NCBI RefSeq assembly: GCF_025628885.1
Contig: NZ_JAOTIF010000021.1
Location: forward strand, 62,001-126,000
Origin: Paraflavisolibacter caeni
Lineage (GTDB): Bacteria; Bacteroidota; Bacteroidia; Chitinophagales; Chitinophagaceae
Length of the DNA: 64,000 nt
Reading direction: 5' to 3'
The translations under genes were made by a program, and so were the position numbers. The notes under the pieces are model-generated. The model was not told where the DNA came from and did not search any database. It saw only the letters and a list, made by a program, of their open reading frames with translations. Of the stretch, positions 45,363 through 55,894 are shown one piece after another (the first letter of the stretch is position 1; every line of letters starts with the position of its first letter).

Positions 45363-47273
45363 TTACATCCGTTCTGGGACTTTGATGCCTAATAATTGCA
45401 TGCTGCTCTTGATCACATTTGCTGTCAGCTGGCAAAGTCTAAGCCTTAGTAGTTTCTTTTCTTCTGATTCTGCATTCAATACAGAATGTTCTGTATAGAA
45501 AGTGTTGTAAGCTTTCGCTACATTAAAGACATAAATGGCAATAACAGATGGATTATGTTCATCGGCTGCCTGTTGAATGATGCCAGGATATTGTTCTAAT
45601 AAATGCAGCAATTCTTTTTCCAACTTCAGCAATCCTCCAGTTCCCGGGGCTAATGGCTTCTGTTCGTTTACAGGCTCTTTTCTTAGGATAGACTTGATCC
45701 TGGCATGTGTATACTGAATGAAAGGTCCTGTAAACCCATAAAATTCGATAGATTCTTCAGGGTTGAAGATCATTTTCTTTTTAGGGTCAACTCTTAAAAG
45801 GAAATATTTAAGCGCACCTACGCCAATGGTTTCATACAACTCTTTCAATTCTTCTGGTGTAAAATCCTCAATGCGGCTGTGTTCCTTTGTTTTCTTCTCT
45901 GATTCGGATGCCATTTCTTCAACCAAATCATCCGCATCAACAACAGTACCCTCCCGGCTTTTCATACGACCGCTGGGAAGCTCCACCATTCCATAGCTTA
46001 GGTGATAAATGCCATCAGCATAAGGCATTCCCAACTTTTTGAGGATCAGTTGTAAGACCTTCATATGATAGTTCTGTTCGTCAGCAATCACATAAATGCT
46101 TTGATCATATGGGAAGTCTTCATATTTCTGTTGCGCAAGACCCAGGTCTTGTGTAATGTAAACGGAGGTGCCGTCCCGGCGCAGGAGTAGCTTTTCATCC
46201 AACCCTTCATCTGTAAGATCTATCCAGACACTACCATCTTCCTTCCGATAAAGGATTCCTGTTTCCAATCCTTTTTCCACAAATTTTTTGCCTGGCAGGT
46301 AAGTTTCGCTTTCAAAATAAGTTTTATCAAAATCAGAACCGATGCGGTGATATGTTTCATCGAATCCTGCATATACCCAACTATTCATTTTTTTCCACAA
46401 CTCGATCACTTCAGGTTTGCCCGCTTCCCAATCTATCAGCATTTTTTGGGTTAGTTTCATTATCGGAGTGTTTGCGCGCAGCAGATCTGTACGCTCCTCA
46501 TTCAATTTTTTCCTTTTTTCGTTTTCCTTTTCTCCATTTCCGATAATGGCGCTGATTTGCGCGTGTAAACCCATCAGTTTTTCCCTTGCATCGTCATCAA
46601 AATCATCATAGTCACCCTTTTCTGATTTTGCTGCAAGTTCAGCTGCTTGTTTCTTGATTTCATTTTCGCAACGAACGTAATAGTCCCCAACAAAATGATC
46701 ACCTTTCACTCCTGTGCTTTCGGGGGTTTCTCCGTTGGAAAATAATTGCCAGGCGATCATGCTTTTGCAAATGTGCACGCCGCGATCATTAACGATACAG
46801 GTTTTTAATACGTTATTTCCAGTAGCTTTCAGGATCTCAGAAACACTCCATCCTAAAAAGTTGTTGCGCAGGTGGCCCAAGTGAAGTGGTTTATTGGTAT
46901 TAGGAGAGGAGTACTCGACTATTATTTTCTTACCATTAGCTGGCGACTTGCCAAGCAAAAGGTTATTGAAATGTTGTTCAAGAAAATCAGTGTAAAATGA
47001 ATCGCTAATGGAAAGATTTAAAAAACCTTTAATAACATTAAAGCCAGTGAATAAAGCCTGCTGTTTGTCAACAAGGTATTGTCCTATTTCATTGCCAAGT
47101 TGTTCAGGTGATTTTTTTAATTGTTTTACATAAGAAAACAGAACTACAGTATAATCACCTTCAAATTCCGGTTTTGTGGTATTTACCAAAACATCATCTG
47201 CAAAGGCTGGAATCTTGTAAATTTCTTCAATTGCTTTGGCTGTTTCGGCTTTAATCTGGGCTACAATACTCAT
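45363..47273 (-). CDS. argS: Arginyl-tRNA synthetase
   Basis: Charges tRNA-Arg. I start at ATG 47273 (636 residues); an earlier in-frame Met would add 12 residues unlike the family. The class I signature is YSSPNTNKPLHLGHLRNNF, the HIGH motif being HLGH. The catalytic loop is GMVELPSGRMKSREG in place of KMSKS, as is usual in ArgS. The C-terminal anticodon-binding domain is present (YTHARIKSILRK onward). The GtrA gene lies divergent 109 bases away. Confidence 0.97.
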   Translation of the reverse strand: MSIVAQIKAETAKAIEEIYKIPAFADDVLVNTTKPEFEGDYTVVLFSYVKQLKKSPEQLGNEIGQYLVDKQQALFTGFNVIKGFLNLSISDSFYTDFLEQHFNNLLLGKSPANGKKIIVEYSSPNTNKPLHLGHLRNNFLGWSVSEILKATGNNVLKTCIVNDRGVHICKSMIAWQLFSNGETPESTGVKGDHFVGDYYVRCENEIKKQAAELAAKSEKGDYDDFDDDAREKLMGLHAQISAIIGNGEKENEKRKKLNEERTDLLRANTPIMKLTQKMLIDWEAGKPEVIELWKKMNSWVYAGFDETYHRIGSDFDKTYFESETYLPGKKFVEKGLETGILYRKEDGSVWIDLTDEGLDEKLLLRRDGTSVYITQDLGLAQQKYEDFPYDQSIYVIADEQNYHMKVLQLILKKLGMPYADGIYHLSYGMVELPSGRMKSREGTVVDADDLVEEMASESEKKTKEHSRIEDFTPEELKELYETIGVGALKYFLLRVDPKKKMIFNPEESIEFYGFTGPFIQYTHARIKSILRKEPVNEQKPLAPGTGGLLKLEKELLHLLEQYPGIIQQAADEHNPSVIAIYVFNVAKAYNTFYTEHSVLNAESEEKKLLRLRLCQLTANVIKSSMQLLGIKVPERM

Positions 47274-47382
47274 TAGGCTATGTTTGCAGCGCAAGATAGA
47301 TGATAGCAAGGATATATTTTTTCAAAACAGTTAACGAAAAATCGGCCTTTAAAATTCAAGAAGGATTTAATTTCGCCATTTT

Positions 47383-47922
47383 ATGCATAAAATTCACCAT
47401 CAAATAAGGAAAGGAATATTAGGGTTGGTAGACTTTTTTTACCCGGTATTCCGCAGGTTTATGCCTTTGCAAACATACCGCTATGCGGCCTGTGGTGGTG
47501 GAAACACAGTATTAAATATTTTTATTTTCTTCTTTGCTCACAATTTTATTCTTCAAAATAAGGTAGTTGAATTGGGCTTTATAGCAGTGAGCTCGCATAT
47601 AGCGGCCTTCATTATTGCTTTTTGTATCACTTTCCCAATTGGTTTCTACCTGAGTATGTATGTAGTGTTTCAGGGCTCATTTTTACGCCGCCGGACCCAG
47701 TTTGTACGTTATTTTATGGTTGCCATGGCATGCATAGGGCTGAATTACTTTTTTTTGAAGCTATTTGTTGACGTTTTTGGTTTGTATCCTACGCCATCTA
47801 TGATTCTCAATACTGCTATAGTAGTGATATTCAGTTATTTATCACAGAAATACTTCTCCTTTCGAACACAAAAGGTTAATGTTCCTATTCAGGTAGAGGC
47901 TCCATCAGAATTAAGGGCATGA
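47383..47922 (+). CDS. GtrA-family membrane protein
   Basis: 179-residue protein with four membrane helices and the start LQTYRYAACGGGNTVLNIFI, which is the GtrA signature (RY..GG..NT). Members help move lipid-linked sugars or take part in cell-surface polysaccharide decoration. No glycosyltransferase gene is adjacent. The stop lies 48 bases before that of the convergent DUF4403 gene. Confidence 0.88.
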   Translation: MHKIHHQIRKGILGLVDFFYPVFRRFMPLQTYRYAACGGGNTVLNIFIFFFAHNFILQNKVVELGFIAVSSHIAAFIIAFCITFPIGFYLSMYVVFQGSFLRRRTQFVRYFMVAMACIGLNYFFLKLFVDVFGLYPTPSMILNTAIVVIFSYLSQKYFSFRTQKVNVPIQVEAPSELRA

Positions 47923-47970
47923 TTTCCAATCCATAGCCCGTTTTAACATTAATGAGCGAATTCAATAAAC

Positions 47971-49395
47971 TTATAGTGCCCAATTCAACTCATTAATCTT
48001 TAAAGTAAGATTCCCTGTGCAATTACTCCTGATTATTAAGTGTTGAGGTTTTACAAATACATCTGTCAATTTCAATTCAGCTACGCTTCCCGAACTCTGC
48101 ATCCCTTTTCTCCATTCCTTGTTCAACCAGGTATTCAAGGTTTTTGATGCGGTGTCATAGTATTGGGAAAGATTAAAAGATGTATATTTAGATAATTCAT
48201 TTATTATACGCTTATTATAAAGCCATTGTGCAGTTTTGAGTAAAAAGTCACGGGTTTGCAAGTCGTAATGCAGGTTGTGAACAACTAATGATTGTTGAGC
48301 GCTATCATAAACAGGGTTTCCAACGAAATAGACGATTCCTTTGTGCGAGCCTGAAAAATCTACTTTGATTTTTAACCTGCCGTCCTCATTTCCAGATAAT
48401 TGGCAGTTTTGAATCACAACATATTTTTTTATAAATCCTTCCTGGAAATTAAATCTTTTGCCTTTCAAATACTGGTTGACTATTTTACTGAGCGAATCAT
48501 ATTGCAATACCGCATCCAAATAAATGTTGAAGTTGTTTTTTGTTACAGCAGGCGTTAGCTCTGGTACCGGGGCTTCATTAACTTCAGGTATTTCAAAGCT
48601 GACCAGGGGGGTAGCTGTGATTCCAATATTTATATTTAATAAATCGTCTTTGGCATCCATATTTTGTATATATATTTTTCTTGGGTAAAGTGAAAAGTAG
48701 CCTAAGTTCCCCACAGCAAAAACATCATTTAATTGGTCCCAGGCTTTTTGTAAGTATGGCTTTAAGTCAACCACTCTAAATGAATCCTGTAGCGTTTTCC
48801 GGGCCAGATCAAGCTGTACTTGTATTTGTTTCATAATTTGTGCCGTAATGTCTTGCTGCCAAAAGCAAATAGTACATTTATTTAGAGCAATTGGTTTCGC
48901 CTGATCAATTTTCATACTTAAGCTATGTCTCGGAAGGATATTGAACCTGCTTTTGAAACCTATTTTTACCTGTCGGTCTCCCTCGGTGAAACCGCATTTG
49001 CAGGGAGGTGTCCAGATTGATAAAATTTTGTCTGCAATGCATACCCTTGTAGCCCCTACCATTTTATAATTTCCTGTAAATGTTATATTCAACTCATTTC
49101 CTGAAGCAGAAATACTGAAAGGGGAACGGTGGAAAAAGTATTTATAACGTGTAGCGCAATCTGCTTCTACCCAACCCTCTGGCCAATTTGGGGTAGAGAA
49201 GACAGTGTCTACTTTATTTTCAACTAAAGAAAAAATAGGTTTCAGATCAATTTGGATTGGCACATTGATTTCAGATTCTGGCATTGAGTCCAGAGCTGTT
49301 ACAGAATAGGTAGACTGATTGTGTTCTGCATCAATCCCACCGCTGCAGGAAATCAGGAAGGGGAGCAGTATTAAAAAAGTTATTAAAGCTTTCAT
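47971..49395 (-). CDS. DUF4403 lipoprotein
   Basis: 474-residue exported lipoprotein: signal peptide with lipobox LISCSGG (Cys at about residue 17). The mature part fits DUF4403, with NVPIQIDLKPIFSLVENKVD and VDLKPYLQKAWDQLND, and a C-terminal ELKLTDVFVKPQHLIIRSNC. The fold is thought to resemble lipid- or BPI-like tubular proteins, function unknown. It is a single gene, divergent from dnaK across a 300-base gap. Confidence 0.88.
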   Translation of the reverse strand: MKALITFLILLPFLISCSGGIDAEHNQSTYSVTALDSMPESEINVPIQIDLKPIFSLVENKVDTVFSTPNWPEGWVEADCATRYKYFFHRSPFSISASGNELNITFTGNYKMVGATRVCIADKILSIWTPPCKCGFTEGDRQVKIGFKSRFNILPRHSLSMKIDQAKPIALNKCTICFWQQDITAQIMKQIQVQLDLARKTLQDSFRVVDLKPYLQKAWDQLNDVFAVGNLGYFSLYPRKIYIQNMDAKDDLLNINIGITATPLVSFEIPEVNEAPVPELTPAVTKNNFNIYLDAVLQYDSLSKIVNQYLKGKRFNFQEGFIKKYVVIQNCQLSGNEDGRLKIKVDFSGSHKGIVYFVGNPVYDSAQQSLVVHNLHYDLQTRDFLLKTAQWLYNKRIINELSKYTSFNLSQYYDTASKTLNTWLNKEWRKGMQSSGSVAELKLTDVFVKPQHLIIRSNCTGNLTLKINELNWAL

Positions 49396-49695
49396 GACAG
49401 TGAGTGGTTCGTCTAAAAATCAAATCTGTTTCTACTCTATTAAATTAATACAGCCTGATCATAAGTAAAACGATTCTGACATATAAAAATTTTCTAGTTG
49501 AAAACTCTATTTTTACTGTAGTTATTTCAGTATAAGTATGACATTTAAGTGATATATTGAGTTGATCAGCACTGATTTAAGCCATTCTGTTCGTCCTGAA
49601 AATTCTCTCGGCAAAGGCTACTGCCAAAATTTCATATTTATCCTCCGCGGCATAATCATTGATAAACCCTATGTAAACATTAAATTCATTAATCA
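49396..49695. other. Divergent control region DUF4403/dnaK
   Basis: 300 bases between divergent starts. I see no CIRCE element (TTAGCACTC pair) before dnaK and no perfect TAnnTTTG motif near the dnaK ATG. Heat control, if any, is not visible. Confidence 0.45.
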
Positions 49696-51600
49696 ATGGG
49701 AAAAATAATTGGTATTGATTTAGGCACTACCAACAGTTGTGTGGCTGTTATGGAAGGTAATGAGCCGGTAGTAATTGCCAACGATGAAGGAAGGCGTACC
49801 ACTCCTTCGGTTGTTGCTTTTTTGAAAAATGGTGAGCGAAAAGTAGGTGATCCCGCAAAACGTCAGGCCATTACCAATCCTCATAATACGATTATGAGTG
49901 TGAAACGTTTTATGGGCCGCAGGTTTGATGAAGTGACAGAAGAGATCAGCCACTGGAGTTATAAGGTTGTAAAAGGTGACAATAATACCCTTCGTATCGA
50001 TATAGATGGCAGATTGTATACTCCACAGGAAATTTCTGCCATGGTACTTCAGAAGATGAAAAAAACTGCTGAAGATTATTTAGGACAGGAAGTTACCGAT
50101 GCGGTGATCACTGTTCCTGCTTATTTTAATGATGCTCAGCGCCAGGCTACCAAAGAAGCTGGTGAGATTGCTGGATTGAATGTTCGTCGTATTGTGAACG
50201 AACCTACAGCCGCAGCACTTGCTTATGGTCTGGATAAAGGTGGCAAGGATCACCATATTGCTGTGTTTGACCTTGGTGGTGGTACATTCGATATTTCTAT
50301 TTTGGAATTAGGTGATGGGGTATTTGAAGTGAAATCTACCAACGGTGATACGCACCTGGGTGGTGACGATTTTGATAAAGTAGTCATGGATTGGTTGGCT
50401 AATGAGTTCAAGGCTGATGAAAACGTAGACCTTCGTAAAGATCCGATGGCTTTACAACGCCTTAAAGAAGCCGCCGAGAAGGCTAAGATTGAATTGTCGT
50501 CTTCTTCAGAAACAGAGATCAACCTGCCTTATATCACAGCAGTAGATGGTGTTCCTAAACACCTGGTGAAGAAATTGACACGTGCCAAATTTGAACAACT
50601 GGCAGACACTTTGTTCGATCGTTGCCTGAAACCATGCGAACAAGCTTTGAAAGATGCTGGTTTGTCTACCTCTCAAATTGACGAAGTTATTTTGGTGGGT
50701 GGTTCTACCCGGATCCCAAAAGTTCAGGAAATAGTTGAAAGATTTTTTGGCCGTAAACCCCATAAAGGCGTAAACCCTGACGAAGTAGTAGCTGTAGGTG
50801 CTGCAATTCAAGGGGCGGTCTTGACCGGTGAAGTGAAGGATGTATTGTTGCTTGACGTTACTCCGCTGAGTCTGGGTATTGAAACCCTGGGTGGTGTGAT
50901 GACAACATTGATCCCGTCTAATACAACAATTCCTACTAAAAAATCAGAAACTTTCTCAACAGCTTCTGACAACCAGCCTGGCGTACAGATACATGTACTT
51001 CAAGGAGAGCGCCCCATGGCTAGCCAAAACAAGAGCCTGGGTATCTTCAACCTTGATGGTATCCCACCAGCCCCACGCGGTGTTCCTCAAATTGAAGTCA
51101 TTTTTGATATCGACGCCAACGGTATCCTCCATGTAACTGCAAAAGACAAAGGAACTAGTAAAGAGCAAAAGATCAGAATTGAGGCTGGTAGTGGCTTGAC
51201 TAAAGAAGAAATTGAAAAAATGAAAGCCGAAGCCAAGGCAAATGAATCCCTGGACAAAGCTGAACGCGAAAAAGTTGAGAAAATCAACCAGGCAGACAGT
51301 CTGATCTTCCAAACTGAAAAGCAGTTAAAAGAGTTTGGTGATAAAATCCCTGCAGATAAGAAGGCTCCAATTGAATCTGCTTTAAATAAGTTAAGAGAAG
51401 CTCATAAGTCTCAGGATATAACACAGATCGATGCAGCTGTTGCTGAAATGAATAATGCATGGACAGCAGCCAGCGAAGAAATCTATAAAGCTACTCAACA
51501 AGCTGGTGGAGAACCTGGAGCTGAAGGCGGTCAACAACAAAATGCCGGAAGCACTGGTTCAGAGAATGTTACAGATGCTGAGTACGAAGAAGTAAAATAA
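49696..51600 (+). CDS. dnaK: Chaperone DnaK (Hsp70)
   Basis: 634-residue ATP-dependent chaperone. The N-terminal ATPase shows [50 protein letters not shown] and [14 protein letters not shown]. The substrate domain begins at about residue 385 with [19 protein letters not shown], and the tail ends in [11 protein letters not shown], close to the usual EEVK end. grpE and dnaJ are not adjacent. A good terminator follows. Confidence 0.97.
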   Translation: MGKIIGIDLGTTNSCVAVMEGNEPVVIANDEGRRTTPSVVAFLKNGERKVGDPAKRQAITNPHNTIMSVKRFMGRRFDEVTEEISHWSYKVVKGDNNTLRIDIDGRLYTPQEISAMVLQKMKKTAEDYLGQEVTDAVITVPAYFNDAQRQATKEAGEIAGLNVRRIVNEPTAAALAYGLDKGGKDHHIAVFDLGGGTFDISILELGDGVFEVKSTNGDTHLGGDDFDKVVMDWLANEFKADENVDLRKDPMALQRLKEAAEKAKIELSSSSETEINLPYITAVDGVPKHLVKKLTRAKFEQLADTLFDRCLKPCEQALKDAGLSTSQIDEVILVGGSTRIPKVQEIVERFFGRKPHKGVNPDEVVAVGAAIQGAVLTGEVKDVLLLDVTPLSLGIETLGGVMTTLIPSNTTIPTKKSETFSTASDNQPGVQIHVLQGERPMASQNKSLGIFNLDGIPPAPRGVPQIEVIFDIDANGILHVTAKDKGTSKEQKIRIEAGSGLTKEEIEKMKAEAKANESLDKAEREKVEKINQADSLIFQTEKQLKEFGDKIPADKKAPIESALNKLREAHKSQDITQIDAAVAEMNNAWTAASEEIYKATQQAGGEPGAEGGQQQNAGSTGSENVTDAEYEEVK

Positions 51601-51635
51601 CCCTGATCTTTCAGGATCGATTGAAGTTAATAAAT

Positions 51636-51668
51636 AAAAAGCCCACAGTCATTACTGTGGGTTTTTTA
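51636..51668. terminator. Terminator after dnaK
   Basis: A stem of GCCCACAGT against ACTGTGGGT (arms 51641-51649 and 51654-51662, loop CATT), extended by A/T runs on both sides. It lies 36 bases after the dnaK stop and could also end the leftward 51-residue gene. Confidence 0.85.
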
Positions 51669-51736
51669 TTTGGACTGCCTGCGCTTCAGGCCGTGGTTTA
51701 ATCTTTGCATCCACGGTCATAAAGACAAATCCGTAG

Positions 51737-51892
51737 TTATATGATATCCATTGCCAGCACAAAGAATGTGGTTACAAAAGGAATAATTAAAGTAAGCCAA
51801 GGCCAATGTGTAAAAATGGCAAATAAAAAAAGAGCTGTAGAAATAAAGAATAATAACCAATATAAGCCCCTTGATTTTCTTTGTACTTCCAT
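51737..51892 (-). CDS. Small two-helix membrane protein (51 residues)
   Basis: A short leftward gene with ATG at 51892 and stop at 51737. The sequence starts MEVQRKSRGLYWLLFFISTA, continues as a first membrane helix, then FTHWPWLTLIIPF as turn and second helix, ending LAMDII. The basic N-terminus, two clean helices and sensible codons look like a real gene. The plus-strand frame covering the same bases (51741-51953) is lysine/asparagine-rich and unnatural. Function unknown; it lies between the dnaK terminator and malQ. Confidence 0.6.
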   Translation of the reverse strand: MEVQRKSRGLYWLLFFISTALFLFAIFTHWPWLTLIIPFVTTFFVLAMDII

Positions 51893-52058
51893 GTCTGTAA
51901 TTTTGAACGCAAAAATAGGAGGAGCTTTTGAAATTATGAGTAAAAAAATCTAATCCAGGCTTTTCTAGTCAATAGTTCATTTTAGGTTTCTTATATTCGT
52001 TACCTAATGTGTTCTTGATACATAAAACAACTTGCCTTAACCCTTTAATTCAGCTTGA

Positions 52059-54788
52059 ATGAAAATAAATTTTCTCATACGCTTCAGCACAAAGTTTGGC
52101 CAAAATCTTTCTATTACGGGTAATATACCTGCCCTTGGTCTAAATAAGCTGGAGAATGCCCTACCTATGAGCTATTTGAATGAGAACTACTGGCAGGCAA
52201 CTATAGAACTTAAATCCGGAGGACAGGAATCTATTCAATACCGCTACATTTTTCAAACAGAAACTGGTGAAAATATATTAGAAGGTGAACAGGAGCGGAT
52301 TCTTTTCCTTGATAAAAATTCAAAAATTATAACCGTCATCGATACTTGGGTTTATGCCGGTTCTTATGAGCTTGTTTTTCATACCTCACCTTATCAGAAA
52401 ATTTTCTTTAAAGAATTTAAAGGGCTTTCTAAAGAAACTTCAGGCGAGTATACTCATTTATTTAAAGTAAAGGCTCCATTGCTTTCGGAAAATGAATGTG
52501 TATGCCTGTTAGGCAGTTCGCAAAGTTTCGGAAATTGGCAGACAGAACGGCCGGTCTTATTAGAAAGGAAGGACAAGTGGTGGCAAGTTGGTTTAGACTT
52601 CTCTAGTGACCAAACACCTGTGTCATATAAATATGGGATATTCAATATAAAGGATAAAAAATTTGTTCGCTGGGAAGATGGAGGTAATCGCATACTCAAT
52701 CTAAACCATCCGGCAGATCAGCCAGTTGTGCTTCATGATGGTTTTGTACGCCTGCCTGCTAATACCTGGAAAGGTGCTGGTGTAGCCATTCCAGTTTTTA
52801 GCTTACGGAGTCAAAATAGCGGCGGGATCGGAGAGTTCTCTGACTTAAAATTGCTAGCCGATTGGGCCGCTGATACTGGACTGAAATTAATCCAGGTCCT
52901 GCCTGTAAATGATACAACAGCAACTTTTACACCCAAGGATTCTTATCCCTATTCGGCGATATCAGCCTTTGCCCTCAATCCTGTTTATATCAACTTACAA
53001 CAGGTTGCTGGTAATCAATATGCTGCAGCCTTGAAGGCATACGCTAATCAGTTGCAAAATCTGAACAGCCTTAGCGAAGTGGATTATGAGGCTGTTATCG
53101 AATTGAAACTAAAGGTGTTACGCGAATTGTTTGACATTCAAACAAATGACTTCACAAAGGAAAAAGAATACCAGATGTTTTTCGAGGACAATAAGCACTG
53201 GTTACAACCTTATGCTGCTTTTTGTGTTTTCCGGGATCAATTTGGTACTTCTGAATTTCAAAAGTGGAAGCATAGTGGCACATTCAATAAAAATGAAGTG
53301 GAGAAGCTCTCAACTAAGAGTTCTGAATATTCTAATAAGATTGATTTCTGGTTCTTTGTCCAATACCACTTGCATCTGCAATTAAAGGATGCTGTAGCTT
53401 ATGCTCATAGTAAAGGTATTGCTATTAAGGGTGATATTCCAATTGGAATATACAGATACGGGTGTGATGCCTGGACCGCTCCGGAACTTTATAATATGGA
53501 ATGGCAGGCAGGTGCGCCTCCAGATGATTTTGCCGTAAAAGGTCAAAATTGGGGATTTCCAACTTACAACTGGCATAGAATGCAAGAGGACGGTTTTAAA
53601 TGGTGGCATCAACGTTTTCACCAAATGAGCAACTATTTCGATGCCTTCCGAATCGATCACATTCTTGGGTTTTTCCGTATTTGGAGTATTCCTATTCATG
53701 CTGTTGAGGGTATATTGGGCCGGTTTGTACCTGTTCTGCCTATTCATGTAAGCGAATTTAGTAATAGAGGTATTGACTTTAACTATAACCGCTTCTTCAA
53801 GCCATTTATCAATCAGAATGTTCTTAAGCAGATATTTGGCGATAAGGCCGATTATGTAGCTAAAGAGTTTTTAGAACAACAATCTGACGGATCTTTTGCA
53901 TTAAAAGATGATTTCAATACACAGCAAAAAGTGGAAAGTTATTTTGCTGGTAAAGAAAAAAGCGAATATAACCGGCAACTTAGAGAAGGATTATTTGATC
54001 TTATTTCCAATGTTCTTCTTTTTGAACAGGAAGGTTCTAACGGGCAGGAGTTCCATTTCAGGATATCTATAATGGATACTCCATCTTATATGTATCTTGA
54101 TGATCATGTGAAATACCATATTTATGAATTATATGTCGATTATTTCTATCAACGCCAGGATGAGTTCTGGAAGCAGGAAGCCTTAAGAAAACTACCAGCT
54201 CTAAAAGAGGCCACCAATATGTTGATCTGTGGTGAGGATCTCGGAATGGTGCCTCATAGTGTGCCTGAGGTAATGAAGGACCTGGGAATATTGAGTTTAG
54301 AAATCCAACGTATGCCCAAAAATCCCAGAACCGAGTTCTTCCATCCCAAAGATGCTCCCTATTTATCCGTCGTTACGCCTTCTACCCACGATATGAGTAC
54401 TATCCGTGGTTGGTGGGAAGAATCTCCTGAGAAAACGCAGCGTTTTTTTAATATCATATTAGGCGAACATGGGCAAGCTCCTCTGAAATGTGAGCCCTGG
54501 ATCAACAGGAAAATTGTATTACAACATTTGAATTCGCCAGCAATGTGGAGCATTTTTCAATTGCAGGATCTATTAAGTAACAACGAAACGTTGCTCAGGC
54601 CAAATCCACATGAAGAACGAATCAATAATCCGGCAGATCCCAATCATTATTGGAATTACAGGATGCATCTCACACTAGAGCAATTGCTAAAAGAAAAGGA
54701 GTTTAACCATGATCTAAGGTCATATTTAGAAAATTGTGGAAGAGCTTCCAATAAAACAAATGAAGTCGAAAACAGGATTACAGCATGA
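52059..54788 (+). CDS. malQ: 4-alpha-glucanotransferase with N-terminal CBM20 domains (DPE2-like)
   Basis: 909-residue GH77 enzyme that moves glucan segments between maltooligosaccharides. The first about 260 residues hold two starch-binding CBM20-like domains (FLIRFSTKFGQNLSITGNIP and VCLLGSSQSFGNWQTERP). The GH77 barrel follows: RSQNSGGIGEFSDLKLLADW, nucleophile Asp533 in DAFRIDHILGF, LICGEDLGMVP with the acid/base Glu, and TPSTHDMSTIRGWW. Length and layout match the plant DPE2/bacterial type II enzymes acting on maltose and glycogen, not the short MalQ. Its stop overlaps the next start by four bases (ATGA). Confidence 0.94.
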   Translation: MKINFLIRFSTKFGQNLSITGNIPALGLNKLENALPMSYLNENYWQATIELKSGGQESIQYRYIFQTETGENILEGEQERILFLDKNSKIITVIDTWVYAGSYELVFHTSPYQKIFFKEFKGLSKETSGEYTHLFKVKAPLLSENECVCLLGSSQSFGNWQTERPVLLERKDKWWQVGLDFSSDQTPVSYKYGIFNIKDKKFVRWEDGGNRILNLNHPADQPVVLHDGFVRLPANTWKGAGVAIPVFSLRSQNSGGIGEFSDLKLLADWAADTGLKLIQVLPVNDTTATFTPKDSYPYSAISAFALNPVYINLQQVAGNQYAAALKAYANQLQNLNSLSEVDYEAVIELKLKVLRELFDIQTNDFTKEKEYQMFFEDNKHWLQPYAAFCVFRDQFGTSEFQKWKHSGTFNKNEVEKLSTKSSEYSNKIDFWFFVQYHLHLQLKDAVAYAHSKGIAIKGDIPIGIYRYGCDAWTAPELYNMEWQAGAPPDDFAVKGQNWGFPTYNWHRMQEDGFKWWHQRFHQMSNYFDAFRIDHILGFFRIWSIPIHAVEGILGRFVPVLPIHVSEFSNRGIDFNYNRFFKPFINQNVLKQIFGDKADYVAKEFLEQQSDGSFALKDDFNTQQKVESYFAGKEKSEYNRQLREGLFDLISNVLLFEQEGSNGQEFHFRISIMDTPSYMYLDDHVKYHIYELYVDYFYQRQDEFWKQEALRKLPALKEATNMLICGEDLGMVPHSVPEVMKDLGILSLEIQRMPKNPRTEFFHPKDAPYLSVVTPSTHDMSTIRGWWEESPEKTQRFFNIILGEHGQAPLKCEPWINRKIVLQHLNSPAMWSIFQLQDLLSNNETLLRPNPHEERINNPADPNHYWNYRMHLTLEQLLKEKEFNHDLRSYLENCGRASNKTNEVENRITA

Positions 54789-55813
54789 AATTATTGTACA
54801 AATCATTTAATCTTCCATTTCAATATCCATTCACTATTTCAAAAGGCACTAAAACGCACCAGCCCACGCTGGTTGTTGCGTTGAGCCATTTAGGTCAAAC
54901 TGGTTTTGGGGAGGCGCCGGCAATCAGTTATTATCAAATAACAGTTGAAAAAATGATAGAGGACCTTGAAAGGAAAAAAATGTTTGTTGAAAAGTTTGCA
55001 TTTACTGAACCCCAACGCTACTGGCATTATTTACATCATCTTTTTCCTCAAAACAATTTTCTGGTTTCCGCTTTGGACATGGCAGGTTGGGATTTATGGG
55101 GGAAAATAAAACGGAAAGGGCTAGCTGAATTTTGGGATGCCGCTCAAAAGCCGTTACCGCTTACCGACTATACAATTGGCCTTGACTCCATTGAGCAAAT
55201 GGTGCAAAAGTTAAAGGCTCATCCTTGGCCTATTTACAAAATTAAATTAGGTGTAGAACAGGATATCGAAATAGTAAGCGAATTGAGAAAGCATACAAAT
55301 GCCCTGTTTCGCGTAGATGTAAATGCCGCCTGGACGCTTGAAGAGGCACTAAGGAAAATACCTTTGTTGGAAGCTCTGGGAGTAGAGTTAATTGAACAGC
55401 CCTTAAATGCTGGCGACTGGGAAGGCATGCAGCATCTCTACAAACAAACTTCAATACAGTTAATCGCAGATGAAAGTTGCGTTACAGAAGGTGATATAGA
55501 AAAATGTGCTGGACATTTTCATGGTATCAATATCAAGTTAACCAAGTGTAGTGGCATTACACCTGCACTTCGCATGATCGAAAGGGCAAGGCAGTTGAAC
55601 TTAAAAATTATGCTGGGCAGCATGAACGAGTGCTCAATAGGTTCAGCGGCTCTTGTTCATCTTTCACCACTTGTAGATTATCTGGATGCAGATGGTCCTT
55701 TGCTATTGGAACAAGATCTTGCAATTGGTTTAGAATATAACAAAGGTGGGGTAAGCTTGCCTGTTGGCTATGGCTTAGGTGTACAGCCAAACGAAAGTAT
55801 TTTTTTAAGCTGA
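54785..55813 (+). CDS. Dipeptide epimerase (L-Ala-D/L-Glu type), enolase superfamily
   Basis: 342-residue enzyme of the muconate-lactonising/enolase superfamily. The catalytic residues are visible: K-x-K in YKIKLG, the metal ligands Asp in RVDVNAAW, Glu in ELIEQPL and Asp in ADESC, and the second catalytic lysine in INIKLTKCSG. LGSMNECSIG is typical of L-Ala-D/L-Glu epimerases, which help recycle cell-wall peptides. Substrate specificity cannot be proven from sequence. It overlaps malQ by four bases, so they are translationally coupled although their pathways differ. Confidence 0.88.
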   Translation: MKLLYKSFNLPFQYPFTISKGTKTHQPTLVVALSHLGQTGFGEAPAISYYQITVEKMIEDLERKKMFVEKFAFTEPQRYWHYLHHLFPQNNFLVSALDMAGWDLWGKIKRKGLAEFWDAAQKPLPLTDYTIGLDSIEQMVQKLKAHPWPIYKIKLGVEQDIEIVSELRKHTNALFRVDVNAAWTLEEALRKIPLLEALGVELIEQPLNAGDWEGMQHLYKQTSIQLIADESCVTEGDIEKCAGHFHGINIKLTKCSGITPALRMIERARQLNLKIMLGSMNECSIGSAALVHLSPLVDYLDADGPLLLEQDLAIGLEYNKGGVSLPVGYGLGVQPNESIFLS

Positions 55814-55858
55814 TCCTTAAAATTTTACAAAGTTTTTAACCAACCCTAAATATGGTCT

Positions 55859-55866
55859 TAATTTTG
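55859..55866 (+). promoter_or_regulatory. Candidate promoter of the DUF6089 gene
   Basis: TAATTTTG matches TAnnTTTG exactly and ends 28 bases before the ATG. A -33 TTG at standard spacing is not seen. Confidence 0.4.
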
Positions 55867-55894
55867 CAAAGCGTTTTGCATTTAAAGAATTAAA

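Noticed and set aside
49396-49695. CIRCE heat-shock operator before dnaK
   Set aside because: No TTAGCACTC/GAGTGCTAA inverted repeat is present.
51741-51953. 70-codon plus-strand frame
   Set aside because: Lysine/asparagine-rich and unnatural; the minus strand of the same bases encodes a better two-helix protein.
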